A stretch of 64,000 bases of DNA, from contig SSNP01000037.1 of assembly GCA_006937955.1 (NCBI GenBank), forward strand, positions 4,287,098 through 4,351,097, written 5' to 3'. The position numbers and the translations under genes were made by a program. This document shows positions 25,501 through 33,668 of the stretch, piece by piece; the stretch's first letter is position 1, and every line of letters starts with the position of its first letter. Origin of the DNA: Pachypanchax playfairii (Eukaryota; Chordata; Actinopteri; Cyprinodontiformes; Aplocheilidae). The notes below the pieces were generated by a model. It saw only the letters and a list, made by a program, of their open reading frames with translations. It was not told where the DNA came from and ran no database searches.

Positions 25501-27159
25501 TGAACCAGTAACAGGAACCATGATGCTCCTGAACCAGTAGCAGGAACCATGATGCTCCTGAACCAGTAGCAGGAATCATGATGCTCCTGGACCAGTAACA
25601 GGAACCATGATGATGCTTCTGAACCAGAAGCAGGAACCATGATGCTGCTCCTGAACCAGTAGCAGGAACCATGAGCAGGAACCATGATGCTCCTGAATCA
25701 GCAGCAGGAACAATGATGCTGCTCCTGAACCAGCAGCAGGAACCATGATGCTCCTGAACCAGCAGCAGGAACCATGATGCTCCTGAACCAGTAGCAGGAA
25801 CCATGATGCTCCTGAACCAGCAGCAGGAACCATGATGCTCCTGAACCAGTAGCAGGAATCATGATGCTCCTGAACCAGTAGCAGGAACCATGATGCTCCT
25901 GAACCAGTAGCAGGAACCATGATGCTCCTGAACCAGTAGCAGGAACCATGATGCTCCTGAACCAGTAACAGGAACCATGATGCTCCTGAACCCGTAGCAG
26001 GAACCATGATGATGCTCCTGAACCAGTAGCAGGAACCATGATGATGCTCCTGAACCAGTAGCAGGAACCATGATGCTCCTGAACCAGTAGCAGGAACCAT
26101 GATGCTCCTGAACCAGTAGCAGGAACCATGCTGCTCCTGAACCAGTTGCAGGAACCATGATGCTCCTGAACCAGTAACAGGAACCATGATGATGCTCCTG
26201 AACCCGTAGCAGGAAGCATGATGATGCTCCTGAACCCGTAGCAGGAACCATGATGCTCCTGAACCAGTAGCAGGAACCATGATGCTCCTGAACCAGTAGC
26301 AGGAACCCTGATGCTCCTGAACCAGTAGCAGGAACCATGATGCTCCTGAACCAGTAGCAGGAATCATGATGCTCCTGAACCAGTAGCAGGAACCATGATG
26401 CTCCTGAACCAGTAGCAGGAATCATGATGCTCCTGAACCAGTAACAGGAACCATGATGATGCTCCTGAACCAGTAGCAGGAACCATGATGCTCCTGAACC
26501 AGCAGCAGGAACCATGATGCTCCTGAACCAGTACCATGGACGTGTCTGTGACCATAAGGTTTCTCCATAAAATTGTTTGACAGTGGGTGTGAAAAGCCCC
26601 AGCCCCCAGACCTCAAAGCAAACCACAGGGAAAACCCTAGCTCAAGGGACCCTGGATTGAAAACTCCTCCCACATTTTATTTAAAATTGAATTAAAAGTT
26701 TCTGCTGCACTAGACTGCAGGATCTCTATCAAATGACCAAAATGGCTTAATGGGGTGGAGGGGAGCAGGTTGTCTGGTAATCAGAGACACTTTGGGAGAC
26801 ACAGTTAAAACATATTGTGGATATTTTGGGTCACTGTGAGGAAGCTGGAGTCTCAGTAGATTAACTCACGCCACGCAAAAAGAGAACATAGACACGCCAT
26901 GCACAAAAGTTCTGGCTGGGTTTGAACCCAGGACCTTCTCACTGCAAGGTAATAAGGCTACCAACTGTTCCACTGTGCAGGTCCACATGAGGAATATTTC
27001 AATTTAATTGATTATTAAATCATGAGTGACATCTTTCCTCTCAAACTTCTCATCTGTTTCTGTTTCCTGTGATGCATTCAGGAACGTCGGGAACGCGAGC
27101 AGCAGGATCTGGAGTTTGCTAAAGAAATGGCCGAAGACGACGATGACAGCTTCCCATGA
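10845..27159 (+). CDS. psmd3: 26S proteasome non-ATPase regulatory subunit 3 (Rpn3), 12 exons
   Basis: PSMD3/Rpn3 is a scaffold subunit of the lid of the 19S regulatory particle, which binds and processes ubiquitinated proteins for the 20S proteasome. Joining 10845-11025, 11561-11751, 11948-12088, 18564-18700, 18769-18959, 19047-19150, 19972-20086, 20450-20569, 20657-20760, 20851-21006, 24970-25020 and 27082-27159 gives 1569 nt, or 522 codons plus TGA. That compares with about 534 residues in mammals. All junctions are GT..AG and keep frame. The N-terminus is charged and low in complexity. Exons 2-10 are nearly identical to known PSMD3, and the PCI domain lies roughly in residues 260-480. The C-terminus is acidic and ends DDDDSFP. 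The start is the ATG at 10845 that opens the charged tail. Introns 3 (6.5 kb) and 10 (4 kb) are swollen by transposons. Neighbouring csf3 matches the conserved vertebrate PSMD3-CSF3 pair. Confidence 0.97.
11561..11751 (+). CDS. psmd3: psmd3 exon 2
   Basis: Residues 61-124, starting DIKEHVKQIEKAVSGKEPRF, a hallmark PSMD3 segment. Acceptor CTCCTCAG, donor GTGACA, ends in phase 0. Confidence 0.96.
11948..12088 (+). CDS. psmd3: psmd3 exon 3
   Basis: Residues 125-171 with FRPRTGKAASAPLLPEVE. Phase 0 at both ends, donor GTAACT. The following intron is 6,475 bp and full of mobile elements. Confidence 0.95.
12108..13745. mobile_element. Possible non-autonomous hAT-like element with a nested insertion
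   Basis: Ends carry related phrases (TCGATCTGATACTAATATC at the left, CAGATCGATATCGACAGATA at the right) of the kind seen in fish hAT-derived repeats. It lies in psmd3 intron 3 and contains a second element at 12331-13421. Target-site duplications were not found, so the limits are approximate. Confidence 0.3.
12331..13421. mobile_element. Nested non-autonomous DNA transposon
   Basis: The left end AGGGCTGGACGATATATGGA and the reverse complement of the right end (AGGGCTGGGAGATATGAATC) form imperfect terminal inverted repeats of a type common in fish. The interior is non-coding and has a (TA)n tract at about 13358-13379. No clear target-site duplication. Confidence 0.5.
14300..14660 (+). pseudogene. 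Decayed L2-like LINE reverse-transcriptase fragment
   Basis: Conceptual translation shows worn reverse-transcriptase phrases: HSGF..RYSTDT (equivalent of the QSGFR..HSTETA block) near 14380, and GVPQGSISGP near 14590. Frames are broken. It lies in psmd3 intron 3 and may belong to the same insertion as the 3' part at 15385-15960. Confidence 0.55.
15385..15960 (+). pseudogene. Decayed L2-like LINE 3' end
   Basis: Conceptual translation contains the C-terminal LINE phrases QNAAARLLTGTHHTRPGLTP and SIGAPQLWNSLPLDIRQAPS, interrupted by stops (for example TAG near 15470). The 3' end has AATAAAGTTGATTGATTGAT, the simple tail typical of L2/Maui-like fish LINEs. Confidence 0.7.
16498..18096 (-). mobile_element. 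Complete Tc1/mariner transposon (1,599 bp)
   Basis: The element begins CAGTGGGGCAAAAAAGTATT and ends with the reverse complement of the same, inside a TA duplication (16496-16497 and 18097-18098). The terminal inverted repeats are long (about 195 bases each) and nearly identical, except that the right one lacks three bases present in the left near 16609. It carries an intact transposase on the minus strand. It is inserted in psmd3 intron 3. High TIR identity and the open frame imply a young copy. Confidence 0.95.
16714..17736 (-). CDS. Tc1/mariner transposase, intact
   Basis: A 340-residue cut-and-paste transposase, the normal length for Tc1-like enzymes. The N-terminal paired-like helix-turn-helix region (about residues 1-110) includes KQLGVKKSTVGAIIRKWK. 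A GRPR-like motif appears as RSGAPRK near residue 57. The DDE catalytic triad is intact: Asp153 in WSDET, Asp244 in FQHDNDPKH and Glu279 in DLNPIENLW, a DD34E spacing. It lies antisense within psmd3 intron 3, between its own inverted repeats. The + strand frame over it is a shadow. Whether it is active cannot be judged from sequence. Confidence 0.95.
   Translation of the reverse strand: MAKTKELSKDTRNKIVDLHQAGKTESAIGKQLGVKKSTVGAIIRKWKTYKTTDNLPRSGAPRKISPRGVKMITRTVSKNPRTTRRDLVNDLQRAGTKVTKATISNTLRRQGLKSCSARRVPLLKPGHVQARLRFAREHLDDPEEDWENIIWSDETKIELFGRNSTCRVSRGKNAELDPKNTIPTVKHGGGNIMLWGCFSARGPGRLIRVKERMNGAMYRKILSENLLPSARALKMRRGWVFQHDNDPKHTARATKEWLRKKHFKVLEWPSQSPDLNPIENLWRELKVRVAQRQPQNITALEEICMEEWAKIPATVCENLVKTYRKRLTSVIANKGYITKY
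18564..18700 (+). CDS. psmd3: psmd3 exon 4
   Basis: Begins AQKVSDDL and contains YYYHARVYEFL. Ends in phase 2 at the donor GTAAAC. Confidence 0.96.
18769..18959 (+). CDS. psmd3: psmd3 exon 5
   Basis: Encodes FLHTRLRTATLRHDVDGQ and YDQAEKLVSKSVFPE. Only 68 bp separate it from exon 4. Ends in phase 1 at GTGAGA. Confidence 0.96.
19047..19150 (+). CDS. psmd3: psmd3 exon 6
   Basis: Encodes IQLEYSEARRTLTNALRKAP and ends GFKQT in phase 0. The donor is GTACGG at 19151, and a long (AC)n tract starts six bases into the intron. Confidence 0.95.
19157..19223. repeat. (AC)n microsatellite next to psmd3 exon 6
   Basis: About 33 AC dinucleotides beginning six bases downstream of the exon 6 boundary, directly after the donor hexamer. 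Confidence 0.97.
19224..19513. repeat. Dispersed 290-bp repeat, copy 1
   Basis: Starts AGTGTGTTTTGTTATCCTTA and ends GGAGGTCAGAAATACAAACC. Copies are also at 30077-30339 and 30717-31007, each with AC tracts on both sides. It contains CCTTATGGGGACC and CATGGGGACC near its ends and telomere-like CCTAACCCTAA phrases inside. No coding capacity. Confidence 0.9.
19514..19552. repeat. (CA)n microsatellite
   Basis: About 19 CA units at the right side of the dispersed repeat in psmd3 intron 6. Confidence 0.95.
19972..20086 (+). CDS. psmd3: psmd3 exon 7
   Basis: Encodes [20 protein letters not shown] through MPYFLLTQ, the start of the PCI region. Acceptor TTTTCAG, donor GTTAGT, phase 1. Confidence 0.96.
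20450..20569 (+). CDS. psmd3: psmd3 exon 8
   Basis: Encodes AVRTGNLAKFNQVLEQFGEK and LIIRLRHNVIKT. A (TG)n tract forms part of the region just before the acceptor. Ends in phase 1. Confidence 0.96.
20657..20760 (+). CDS. psmd3: psmd3 exon 9
   Basis: Encodes [20 protein letters not shown], the winged-helix part of the PCI domain. Donor GTAACT, phase 0. Confidence 0.96.
20851..21006 (+). CDS. psmd3: psmd3 exon 10
   Basis: Encodes AIRDGVIEASINHEKGFVQS and ends CLDIHNMSVK in phase 0. The next intron (3,963 bp) contains a full Tc1/mariner element and hAT relics. Confidence 0.96.
21237..22485 (-). mobile_element. Complete Tc1/mariner transposon (1,249 bp), second family
   Basis: The ends match CACTATATTACCAAAAGTAT in inverted orientation, flanked by TA (21235-21236 and 22486-22487). 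The inverted repeats are short (about 25 bases), unlike the family at 16498. It lies in psmd3 intron 10 and carries an intact transposase on the minus strand. Confidence 0.95.
21319..22350 (-). CDS. Tc1-like transposase, intact
   Basis: A 343-residue transposase if translation begins at the ATG at 22350 (MSRSQELSEFQRG). That is the usual start for this family, and an upstream in-frame ATG at 22449 would add 33 residues lying near the inverted repeat. The N-terminal half contains helix-turn-helix motifs and GRPRK. The catalytic residues are all present: Asp154 in LWSDES, Asp245 in FQHDCAPVH and Glu280 in DLNPIEHLW (DD34E). No internal stop. The + strand frames at 21389-22027 are antisense shadows. 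Confidence 0.94.
   Translation of the reverse strand: MSRSQELSEFQRGTVIGCHLCNKSSCEISSFLNIPQSTVSSIITKWKRLGTTATQPTSGRPRKVTERGQRMLKRIVQRGRRLSAQSITTELQTSCDLQISPSTVRRELHGMGFHGRAATAKPHITKCNAKRRMQWCKACRRWPLEQWRRVLWSDESRFSIWQSDGRVWVWRLPGERYISDCIVPTVKFGGGGIMVWGCFSGAGLGPLVPVKGTLNASGYQSILDNSMFPTLWEQFGAGPVLFQHDCAPVHKARSIKTWMTESGVDELDWPAQSPDLNPIEHLWDELERRLRARPSRPTSVCDLTNALLEERSKIPINTLVNLVDSLPRRVEAVIAAKGGLTSY
22500..23389. other. AT-rich part of psmd3 intron 10
   Basis: Contains GTATCAGTAT and GATACC phrases (about 22760-23100) like the internal sequence of fish hAT-derived repeats. It may belong to the hAT relic that follows. No gene seen. Confidence 0.4.
23390..24115 (-). pseudogene. Decayed hAT (ZBED-type) transposase
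   Basis: Reading the minus strand gives recognisable hAT transposase phrases in broken frames. Near 24010-24100 is a worn BED zinc finger (NLFNQLRRKHPKQY). Near 23790-23890 are DAVTFYQVKDMV and QTVENEGFRRLL. Near 23560-23720 are FYDTTSDTWSS, SEPHLSLTIHFI and NWELCS. Many stops show it is dead, and the first finger cysteines are lost. It lies in psmd3 intron 10. Confidence 0.65.
24444..24629 (+). pseudogene. BED zinc-finger fragment
   Basis: A 61-codon frame containing FCRTCNWTVVVKGANMRNLF followed by HHLRNKHLLEYN. This is a complete BED finger pattern (Cys-x2-Cys ... His-x-x-x-x-His) of the hAT/ZBED type. It lies opposite in orientation to the hAT relic just upstream. Only the finger survives. 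Confidence 0.55.
24795..24864. repeat. 13-bp perfect inverted repeat
   Basis: GTTCTCCAGGTAC at 24795-24807 is repeated in reverse complement at 24852-24864, with a 44-base loop, about 100 bases before psmd3 exon 11. Confidence 0.6.
24970..25020 (+). CDS. psmd3: psmd3 exon 11
   Basis: A 51-base exon encoding AMRFPPKAYNKDLESAE. Acceptor ATCCTGCAG, donor GTAAAA, phase 0. A 29-bp VNTR follows in the intron. Confidence 0.95.
25284..26534. repeat. 29-bp VNTR in psmd3 intron 11 (about 43 units)
   Basis: The unit reads ATGATGCTCCTGAACCAGTA then GCAGGAACC. Some units are 32 bases with an extra GAT, and CAG/GTA/CCG substitutions define sub-types. Minus-strand frames of 98-263 codons reading WFLLLVQEHHGSC are products of the repeat. 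Confidence 0.97.
26870..26980 (-). repeat. tRNA-derived SINE head
   Basis: On the minus strand this reads as a tRNA-like head with a B-box phrase (GAAGGTCCTGGGTTCAAACC) preceded by GCAGTGGAACAGTTGGTAGC-like A-box sequence. It is typical of fish tRNA-derived SINEs. The 3' tail is not clearly delimited. It lies in psmd3 intron 11. Confidence 0.6.
27082..27159 (+). CDS. psmd3: psmd3 exon 12 (terminal)
   Basis: Encodes the terminal helix ERREREQQDLEFAKEMAE followed by an acidic DDDDSFP end, with TGA at 27157-27159. Confidence 0.96.
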   Translation, partial: ERREREQQDLEFAKEMAEDDDDSFP

Positions 27160-27293
27160 GCCTCTCTGCTGACTTCCTCTGTAGATAGGAAGGAGTTGTT
27201 AGATCAGTTATTACCCACAATCCTTTTCTTTCCTTTTTGCTCTCTGCTGTTGCAGCTCTGAACTTTTTTCTGCTGCTGTGTGTTTCTGAGACA

Positions 27294-27299
27294 AATAAA
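27294..27299 (+). terminator. psmd3: psmd3 poly(A) signal
   Basis: AATAAA 135 bases after the psmd3 stop, followed within 40 bases by GT/T-rich sequence (GGTTGTGTTTTTG). This implies a short 3' UTR. Confidence 0.8.
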
Positions 27300-27565
27300 T
27301 ACTCTTTGTTTGAACTGGTTGTGTTTTTGCTGAACAAACTCAGAATAATTAAAGTCAGGATTAATTAAACATAGTTAGACTCGTTGATCGAATGTGGAAG
27401 GACAATGAGGGGACACTGTCCATGGTTTGGTTGTCTTTAACAGTCTCATAAAATAAAATTTACTGGGTCATGTGACCAGTTTAAAAGAAGGGCACATGGA
27501 TGAGAGATTAATTTAGTTGATCTTAGATTTCTTCTGCCAAACAGTTACTATCAGAAACCTGGTGA

Positions 27566-28950
27566 TCAGCTGGATCAATACGGACCTCTGGGACCGTAGG
27601 AGTCTGGATCAGTGCGGACCTCAGGGACCGTAGGAGTCTGGATCAGTGCGGACCTCAGGGACCGTAGGAGTCTGGATCAGTGCGGACCTCAGGGACCGTA
27701 CGAGTCCGTAGGAGTCTGGATCAGTGCGGACCTCTGGGACCGTAGGAGTCTGGATCAGTGCGGACCTCAGGGACCGTACGAGTCCGTAGGAGTCTGGATC
27801 AGTACGGACCTCAGGGACCGTACGAGTCCGTAGGAGTCTGGATCAGTACGGACCTCAGGGACCGTAGGAGTCTGGATCAGTGCGGACCTCAGGGACCGTA
27901 GGAGTCTGGATCAGTGCGGACCTCTGGGACCGTAGGAGTCCGTAGGAGTCTGGATCAGTGCGGACCTCTGGGACCGTAGGAGTCTGGATCAGTGCGGACC
28001 TCAGGGACCGTACGAGTCCGTAGGAGTCTGGATCAGTACGGACCTCAGGGACCGTAGGAGTCTGGATCAGTGCGGACCTCAGGGACCGTAGGAGTCTGGA
28101 TCAGTGCGGACCTCTGGGACCGTATGAGTCTGTAGGAGTCTGGATCAGTGCGGACCTCAGGGACCGTAGGAGTCTGGATCAGTACGGACCGTAGGAGTCT
28201 GGATCAGTGCGGACCTCAGGGACCGTAGGAGTCTGGATCAGTGCGGACCTCTGGGACCGTATGAGTCTGTAGGAGTCTGGATCAGTGCGGACCTCAGGGA
28301 CCGTAGGAGTCTGGATCAGTACGGACCTCTGGGACCGTAGGAGTCCGTAGGAGTCTGGATCAGTGCGGACCTCAGGGACTGTAGGAGTCTGGATCAGTGC
28401 GGACCTCAGGGACCGTAGGAGTCTGGATCAGTGCGGACCTCTGGGACCGTATGAGTCTGTAGGAGTCTGGATCAGTACGGACCTCAGGGACCGTAGGAGT
28501 CTGGATCAGTGCGGACCTCAGGGACCGTAGGAGTCTGGATCAGTACGGACCGTAGGAGTCTGGATCAGTGCGGACCTCAGGGACCGTAGGAGTCTGGATC
28601 AGTGCGGACCTCAGGGACCGTAGGAGTCTGGATCAGTGCGGACCTCAGGGACCGTAGGAGTCTGGATCAGTGCGGACCTCAGGGACCGTAGGAGTCTGGA
28701 TCAGTACGGACCTCTGGGACCGTAGGAGTCTGGATCAGTGCGGACCTCTGGGACCGTAGGAGTCTGGATCAGTGCGGACCTCAGGGACCGTACGAGTCCG
28801 TAGGAGTCTGGATCAGTGCGGACCTCAGGGACCGTACGAGTCCGTAGGAGTCTGGATCAGTGCGGACCTCTGGGACCGTACGAGTCCGTAGGAGTCTGGA
28901 TCAGTGCGGACCTCTGGGACCGTACGAGTCCGTAGGAGTCTGGATCAGTA
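27566..28950. repeat. 34-bp VNTR downstream of psmd3 (about 37 units)
   Basis: The unit reads GGACCGTAGGAGTCTGGATC then AGTGCGGACCTCAG. Some units carry a 12-base expansion (GTACGAGTCCGTAGGAG). The array begins about 270 bases after the psmd3 poly(A) signal. Confidence 0.97.
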
Positions 28951-29929
28951 CCCGCTCTGCCTGGAAAAGATCAAACAAGTACACACTATTTGCCATCTGC
29001 TATTTAGCAAACAGACTGAACCTCATCTAAAAAGAAGAGATGTGTCAACTTGCGTCCTGTAGGGGGAGCTGTGTCATAGCTTTCTAACTGGACCCGGCCG
29101 GATAGAGAATGAGCTGCTGTTTTATAAACTCTCACATCCACTGGTGACATTTGTTTCTCTCAGTATCAGAACCTCCAGATGAGATGTTCCAGTTGGTAAA
29201 GCAAGTGGTCCTGTAAAGAATACTGAAGCTGTGAACAATCTTGCGGCCCTTAGAGTTCCTGCTGAAGCTAATGACACATGACTTTTGGACTCCTTCTTTA
29301 TGAGGTCATCATGCTGAACTAAGTCAGTCATTATCTGTACCCGCTTGTTCCTGTTCAGCATCACGGGAAGCTGGTGACCATCTCCAGCTGTCATTGGTCG
29401 AGAGGCGGGGTTACACCTGGACAGATTACCCCATCACAGAGCCACATAGAAACAAACATCCATTCACACACACACATCTGAGTTAAAGTTACCCTGGAGA
29501 ACACCACTGAACTAAGTATTTACTAGTTCTAGATTCCCTCAAAGCCGTATATCAGCTGATGTTTAATTGGTGAAATTGGAGTTTTAGGTTTAGGTCAGGA
29601 AAAATTTTACAGAAGGCGAGAACTACGACCTTAAGAACCTTACAATATGTCTGGAGTTAATCTTTAGAGAAATAACAGACATGATTCTTATCTTTCCTGG
29701 ATTCAAAGCTGAACCGGCTTTTGGAAACGGGTGCAGTTTAAATAAATGAAAACGTGTCAGAACATGTTCAAAACCACAAACTACATACGCCACGTTGTAT
29801 TTACTTTAATAACATAAACACAAAACTCTGCTGATGTTCAACCGGTTTCATCATCAGGAAACAGTCAAAACTTCAGAGTTTCCTGCTGATTCACAGGATT
29901 TCTGAAAGAGTGACACACATGATGACACA
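28951..29929. other. Intergenic DNA, no gene seen
   Basis: A 90-codon minus-strand frame at 29122-29394 has no recognisable domain and is probably chance. No repeats or RNA genes recognised. Confidence 0.4.
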
Positions 29930-29962
29930 CAGGACGTCAAACACACACACGAGGTCAAACAA

Positions 29963-29996
<34 letters not shown>

Positions 29997-30005
29997 ACGT
30001 CAAAC

Positions 30006-30050
<45 letters not shown>

Positions 30051-30076
30051 TCAAACAACACACACACACACACACA
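29930..30076. repeat. AC-rich compound microsatellite
   Basis: (AC)n tracts separated by GAGGTCAAACAACA and GGACGTCAAACAAC spacers. Confidence 0.9.
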
Positions 30077-30335
30077 AGTGTGTTTTGGTATCCTTATGGG
30101 GACCGTCCATTGACTTCCATTGATTTNNNNNNNNNNNNNNNNNNNNNNNNNNNNNNNNNNNNNNNNNNNNNNNNNNNCTAAAACTCTATTCACACCATAC
30201 CTATAAACCTAACCCCTAACCCTAAAAAGGGGATTCCCCCTCATGGGGACCAGGCTTCGGTCCCCACAAGAACCCTCGGACCCCAGAAAGATAGTAAAAG
30301 TCAGGAAACTGGTCCCCAGGAGGTCAGAAATACAA

Positions 30336-30339
<4 letters not shown>
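30077..30339. repeat. Dispersed repeat, copy 2 (contains N gap)
   Basis: Same family as 19224-19513. Positions 30127-30177 are N. The matching part of copy 3 is 79 bases against 51 Ns, so the gap size is nominal. Confidence 0.9.
30127..30177. other. Assembly gap
   Basis: 51 undetermined bases inside copy 2 of the dispersed repeat. Confidence 0.99.
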
Positions 30340-30391
<52 letters not shown>

Positions 30392-30400
30392 GTCAAACAA

Positions 30401-30448
<48 letters not shown>

Positions 30449-30457
30449 ACGTCAAAC

Positions 30458-30512
<55 letters not shown>

Positions 30513-30561
30513 GAGGTCAAACAACAAACACACACACACACACACACACAGGACGTCAAAC

Positions 30562-30606
<45 letters not shown>

Positions 30607-30645
30607 TCAAACAACAAACACACACACACACACAGGACGTCAAAC

Positions 30646-30690
<45 letters not shown>

Positions 30691-30716
30691 TCAAACAACA
30701 CACACACACACACACA
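30340..30716. repeat. AC-rich compound microsatellite
   Basis: Repeated blocks of (AC)n alternating with GAGGTCAAACAACAA and GGACGTCAAACAAC, the same spacers as at 29930-30076. This gives a higher-order pattern. Confidence 0.95.
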
Positions 30717-31003
30717 AGTGTGTTTTGGTATCCTTATGGGGACCGTCCATTGACTTCCATTGATTTTAGTAACTAGATTTATACCTAACCCAAACCCTTT
30801 TCCTAACCTTAACCATTACTGATCTATAACTAACCCTAAGACTAACTAAAACTCTATTCACACCATACCTATAAACCTAACCCCTAACCCTAAAAAGGGG
30901 AGTCCCCCTCATGGGGACCAGGCTTCGGTCCCCACAAGAACCCTCGGACCCCAGAAAGATAGTAAAAGTCAGGAAACGGGTCCCCAGGAGGTCAGAAATA
31001 CAA

Positions 31004-31007
<4 letters not shown>
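30717..31007. repeat. Dispersed repeat, copy 3
   Basis: Nearly identical to copy 1 at 19224-19513, followed by (CA)n to about 31041. Confidence 0.92.
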
Positions 31008-31044
<37 letters not shown>

Positions 31045-31108
31045 TACAGACACGTACATGTACATTTACATCATGTACATTTATAGGGTGAGAAGATTGT
31101 GTAAATGG

Positions 31109-31589
31109 TGACACCATCCTGCTGCACATTGACAAGTGTTTTATCTTCATTCAGCATTTTGTTGGTGTGACCTGCTGCATGGAGAACAGATTGAAGAGAT
31201 TTATTGCCATTATACAAGTACAGACCACAAGTACAACGAAATATACTTAGGAGATGTATTTTCACTCTCACTCTCCGAGGCAGCCATTGGGGGTGCTAGA
31301 TGAGAGAATAAGATACACATAAATAAACTTCTTCTAAACACCATTTCCTTTCTAATTTTCTTGAAGTTTAATGCTAATATGCAAAATGTGTCTGTTTGGC
31401 TGACTATGTTAATATACTGTTCTGGTGAATATTTTTTTTTAATTTTACAACTCAATAGTCTTTGTTAAATATTTAACTGAAGTTGAAATGTATTTTTTAT
31501 ATAGTGTTTACATGAACTCATCTTTACAAATGTTTTATTGACTGTCACTTAATTAGATTTATGCAGCCCCATCCAAAAAATATTTCACC
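31109..31589. repeat. Left arm of a long inverted repeat
   Basis: 31109-31186 is the reverse complement of about 35378-35456, and 31383-31589 is the reverse complement of about 35023-35226, both with scattered mismatches. The piece between them in this arm, including TTTATTGCCATTATACAAGT, differs from the other arm and looks like a later insertion. Confidence 0.85.
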
Positions 31590-31929
31590 AGCTGCCACTG
31601 CATTTATACAATCTTCTTAGTGTATAAATATATGAGTGTTTTTAACTCTAAATGCAAGTCATTTTTATTTAAAAATATATTTCTTATTTGTTGGCACATT
31701 ATGTTTTTGGTAGGGAGGGCAGCACCCTAGCACCCTTTATTGGCCAGCTGCCACTATTTAAAGGCATCTAATAATTTGTTTTAAAATAAGGATTATTGAA
31801 AATGTAAAATTAGCATTGGCAAGAAATACTTAGATGTACCCTATTTAAAAAAAAGACTGTTTTTCAGTTGAAGTCAAGGTTGACTGTATTATCCCCAGAG
31901 GAGCACTTTGTTGTGCAGCAGACAGTGAC

Positions 31930-32960
31930 AAATATAATCAGCTGGAATCAGATATAATCAGCTGGAATCAGATATAATCAGCTGGAATCAGATATAATCA
32001 GCTGGAATCAGATATAATCAGCTGGAATCAGATATAATCAGCTGGAATCAAATATAATCAGCTGGAATCAGATATAATCAACTGGAATTAGATATAATCA
32101 GCTGGAATCAGATGTAATCAACTGAAATCAGATATAATCAGCTGGAATCAGATATCAACTGGAATCAGATATAATCAGCTGGAATCAGATATAATCAACT
32201 GGAAACAGATATAATCAGCTGGAATCAGATATAATCAACTGGAAACAGATATAATCAGCTGGAATCAGATATAATCAACTGGAATCAGATATAATCAACT
32301 GAAATCAGATATAATCAGCTGGAATCAGATATAATCAACTGAAATCAGATATAATCAGCTGGAATCAAATATAATCAGCTGGAATCAGATATCAACTGGA
32401 ATCAGATATAATTAGCTGGAATCAGATATAATCAACTGGAATCAGATATAATCAGCTAGAATCAGATATCAGCTGGAATCAGATATAATCAACTGGAATC
32501 AGATATCAACTGGAATCAGATATAATTAGCTGGAATCAGATATAATCAACTGGAATCAGATATAATCAGCTGGAATCAGATATCAACTGGAATCAGATAT
32601 AATCAGCTGGAATCAGATATAATCAACTGGAAACAGATATAATCAGCTGGAATCAGATATAATCAACTGAAATCAGATATAATCAGCTGGAATCAGATAT
32701 AATCAACTGAAATCAGATATAATCAGCTGGAATCAGATATAATCAGTTGGAATCAGATATAATCAACTGGAATCAGATATAATCAACTGGAATCAGATAT
32801 AATCAACTGGAATCAGATATAATCAACTGGAATCAGATATAATCAACTGGAATCAGATCTAATCAGCTAGAATCAGATATAATCAGCTAGAATCAGATAT
32901 AATCAACTGGAATCAGATATAATCAACTGGAATCAGATATAATCAGCTGGAATCAGATAT
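31930..32960. repeat. 20-bp minisatellite, left block
   Basis: The unit GCTGGAATCAGATATAATCA recurs tandemly, with GCTGG/ACTGG alternation and 17-base variants lacking AAT. The right block is at 33669-34925. Confidence 0.97.
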
Positions 32961-32961
32961 A

Positions 32962-33468
32962 ATTCTCTGCTCTGCTCCTTCCGCTTACTGAATGAGGACG
33001 AAGTCTCCCGACTCGTAGTGGAATCTAATCCAACCACGTGTCCTCTGGATCCGATTCCTACAGATATCCTGCTGAGCATTCTTCCTGCTGTCAAACCTGC
33101 AATAACCCACATTATAAACTCTTCCATGAAAACTGGCATCTTTCCTTCAGTTTTCAAGCAAGCCACTGTCACTCCGCTGCTGAAAAAACCGTCGCTCGAC
33201 CCGGCCCAGGTAGGAAACTACCGGCCAGTCTCGCTCCTACCGTTCATGTCCAAGATCCTAGAGCGAGCCGTTTTCACTCAAGTCTCACAGTTCCTCCACG
33301 ACAACGACCTACTTGATCCTTATCAATCAGGCTTTAAGCGAGGCCATTCCACTGAAACCGCTCTTCTCTCAGTTGCAGAGTCACTACGGGTTGCCAGATC
33401 GGCTGGTCTCTCCTCAGTACTCGTACTCCTTGACCTGTCTGCTGCTTTTGACACCGTCAACCACCTCN

Positions 33469-33510
<42 letters not shown>

Positions 33511-33655
33511 ACTTGATGTATCAGCGTCGGAATTAAACTGGACTCCAAACAGTCCGCCTCCTTATATTTTTTTCCTTCTCTTTGAATTCTTGCTTGTATG
33601 TTCTCTCAATGTAAGTCGCTTTGGATAAAAGCGTCTGCTAAATGACAGTAGTAGT
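32962..33655 (+). pseudogene. L2-like LINE fragment inside the minisatellite
   Basis: Encodes the N-terminal half of a reverse transcriptase: CPLDPIPTDILLSILPAVKP, VTPLLKKPSLDP, NYRPVSLLPFMSKILERAVF, QSGFKRGHSTETALL and LLDLSAAFDTVNHL, which holds the first catalytic Asp. It then jumps (N at 33467, poly-A run) to a 3' tail with GTCGCTTTGGATAAAAGCG TCTGCTAAATGAC and (AGT)n. The YxDD half is missing. The tail is the type found in L2-clade LINEs and dependent SINEs of fish. Confidence 0.85.
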
Positions 33656-33668
33656 AGTAGTAGTAGTA

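Noticed and set aside
25225..26673. Minus-strand frames rich in GSCYWFRSIM-type repeats
   Set aside because: Products of the 29-bp VNTR in a psmd3 intron, open in several frames at once.
30243..30776. Thr/His-rich frame of 177 codons and its antisense Cys/Val frames
   Set aside because: Translation of AC microsatellites plus the dispersed repeat.
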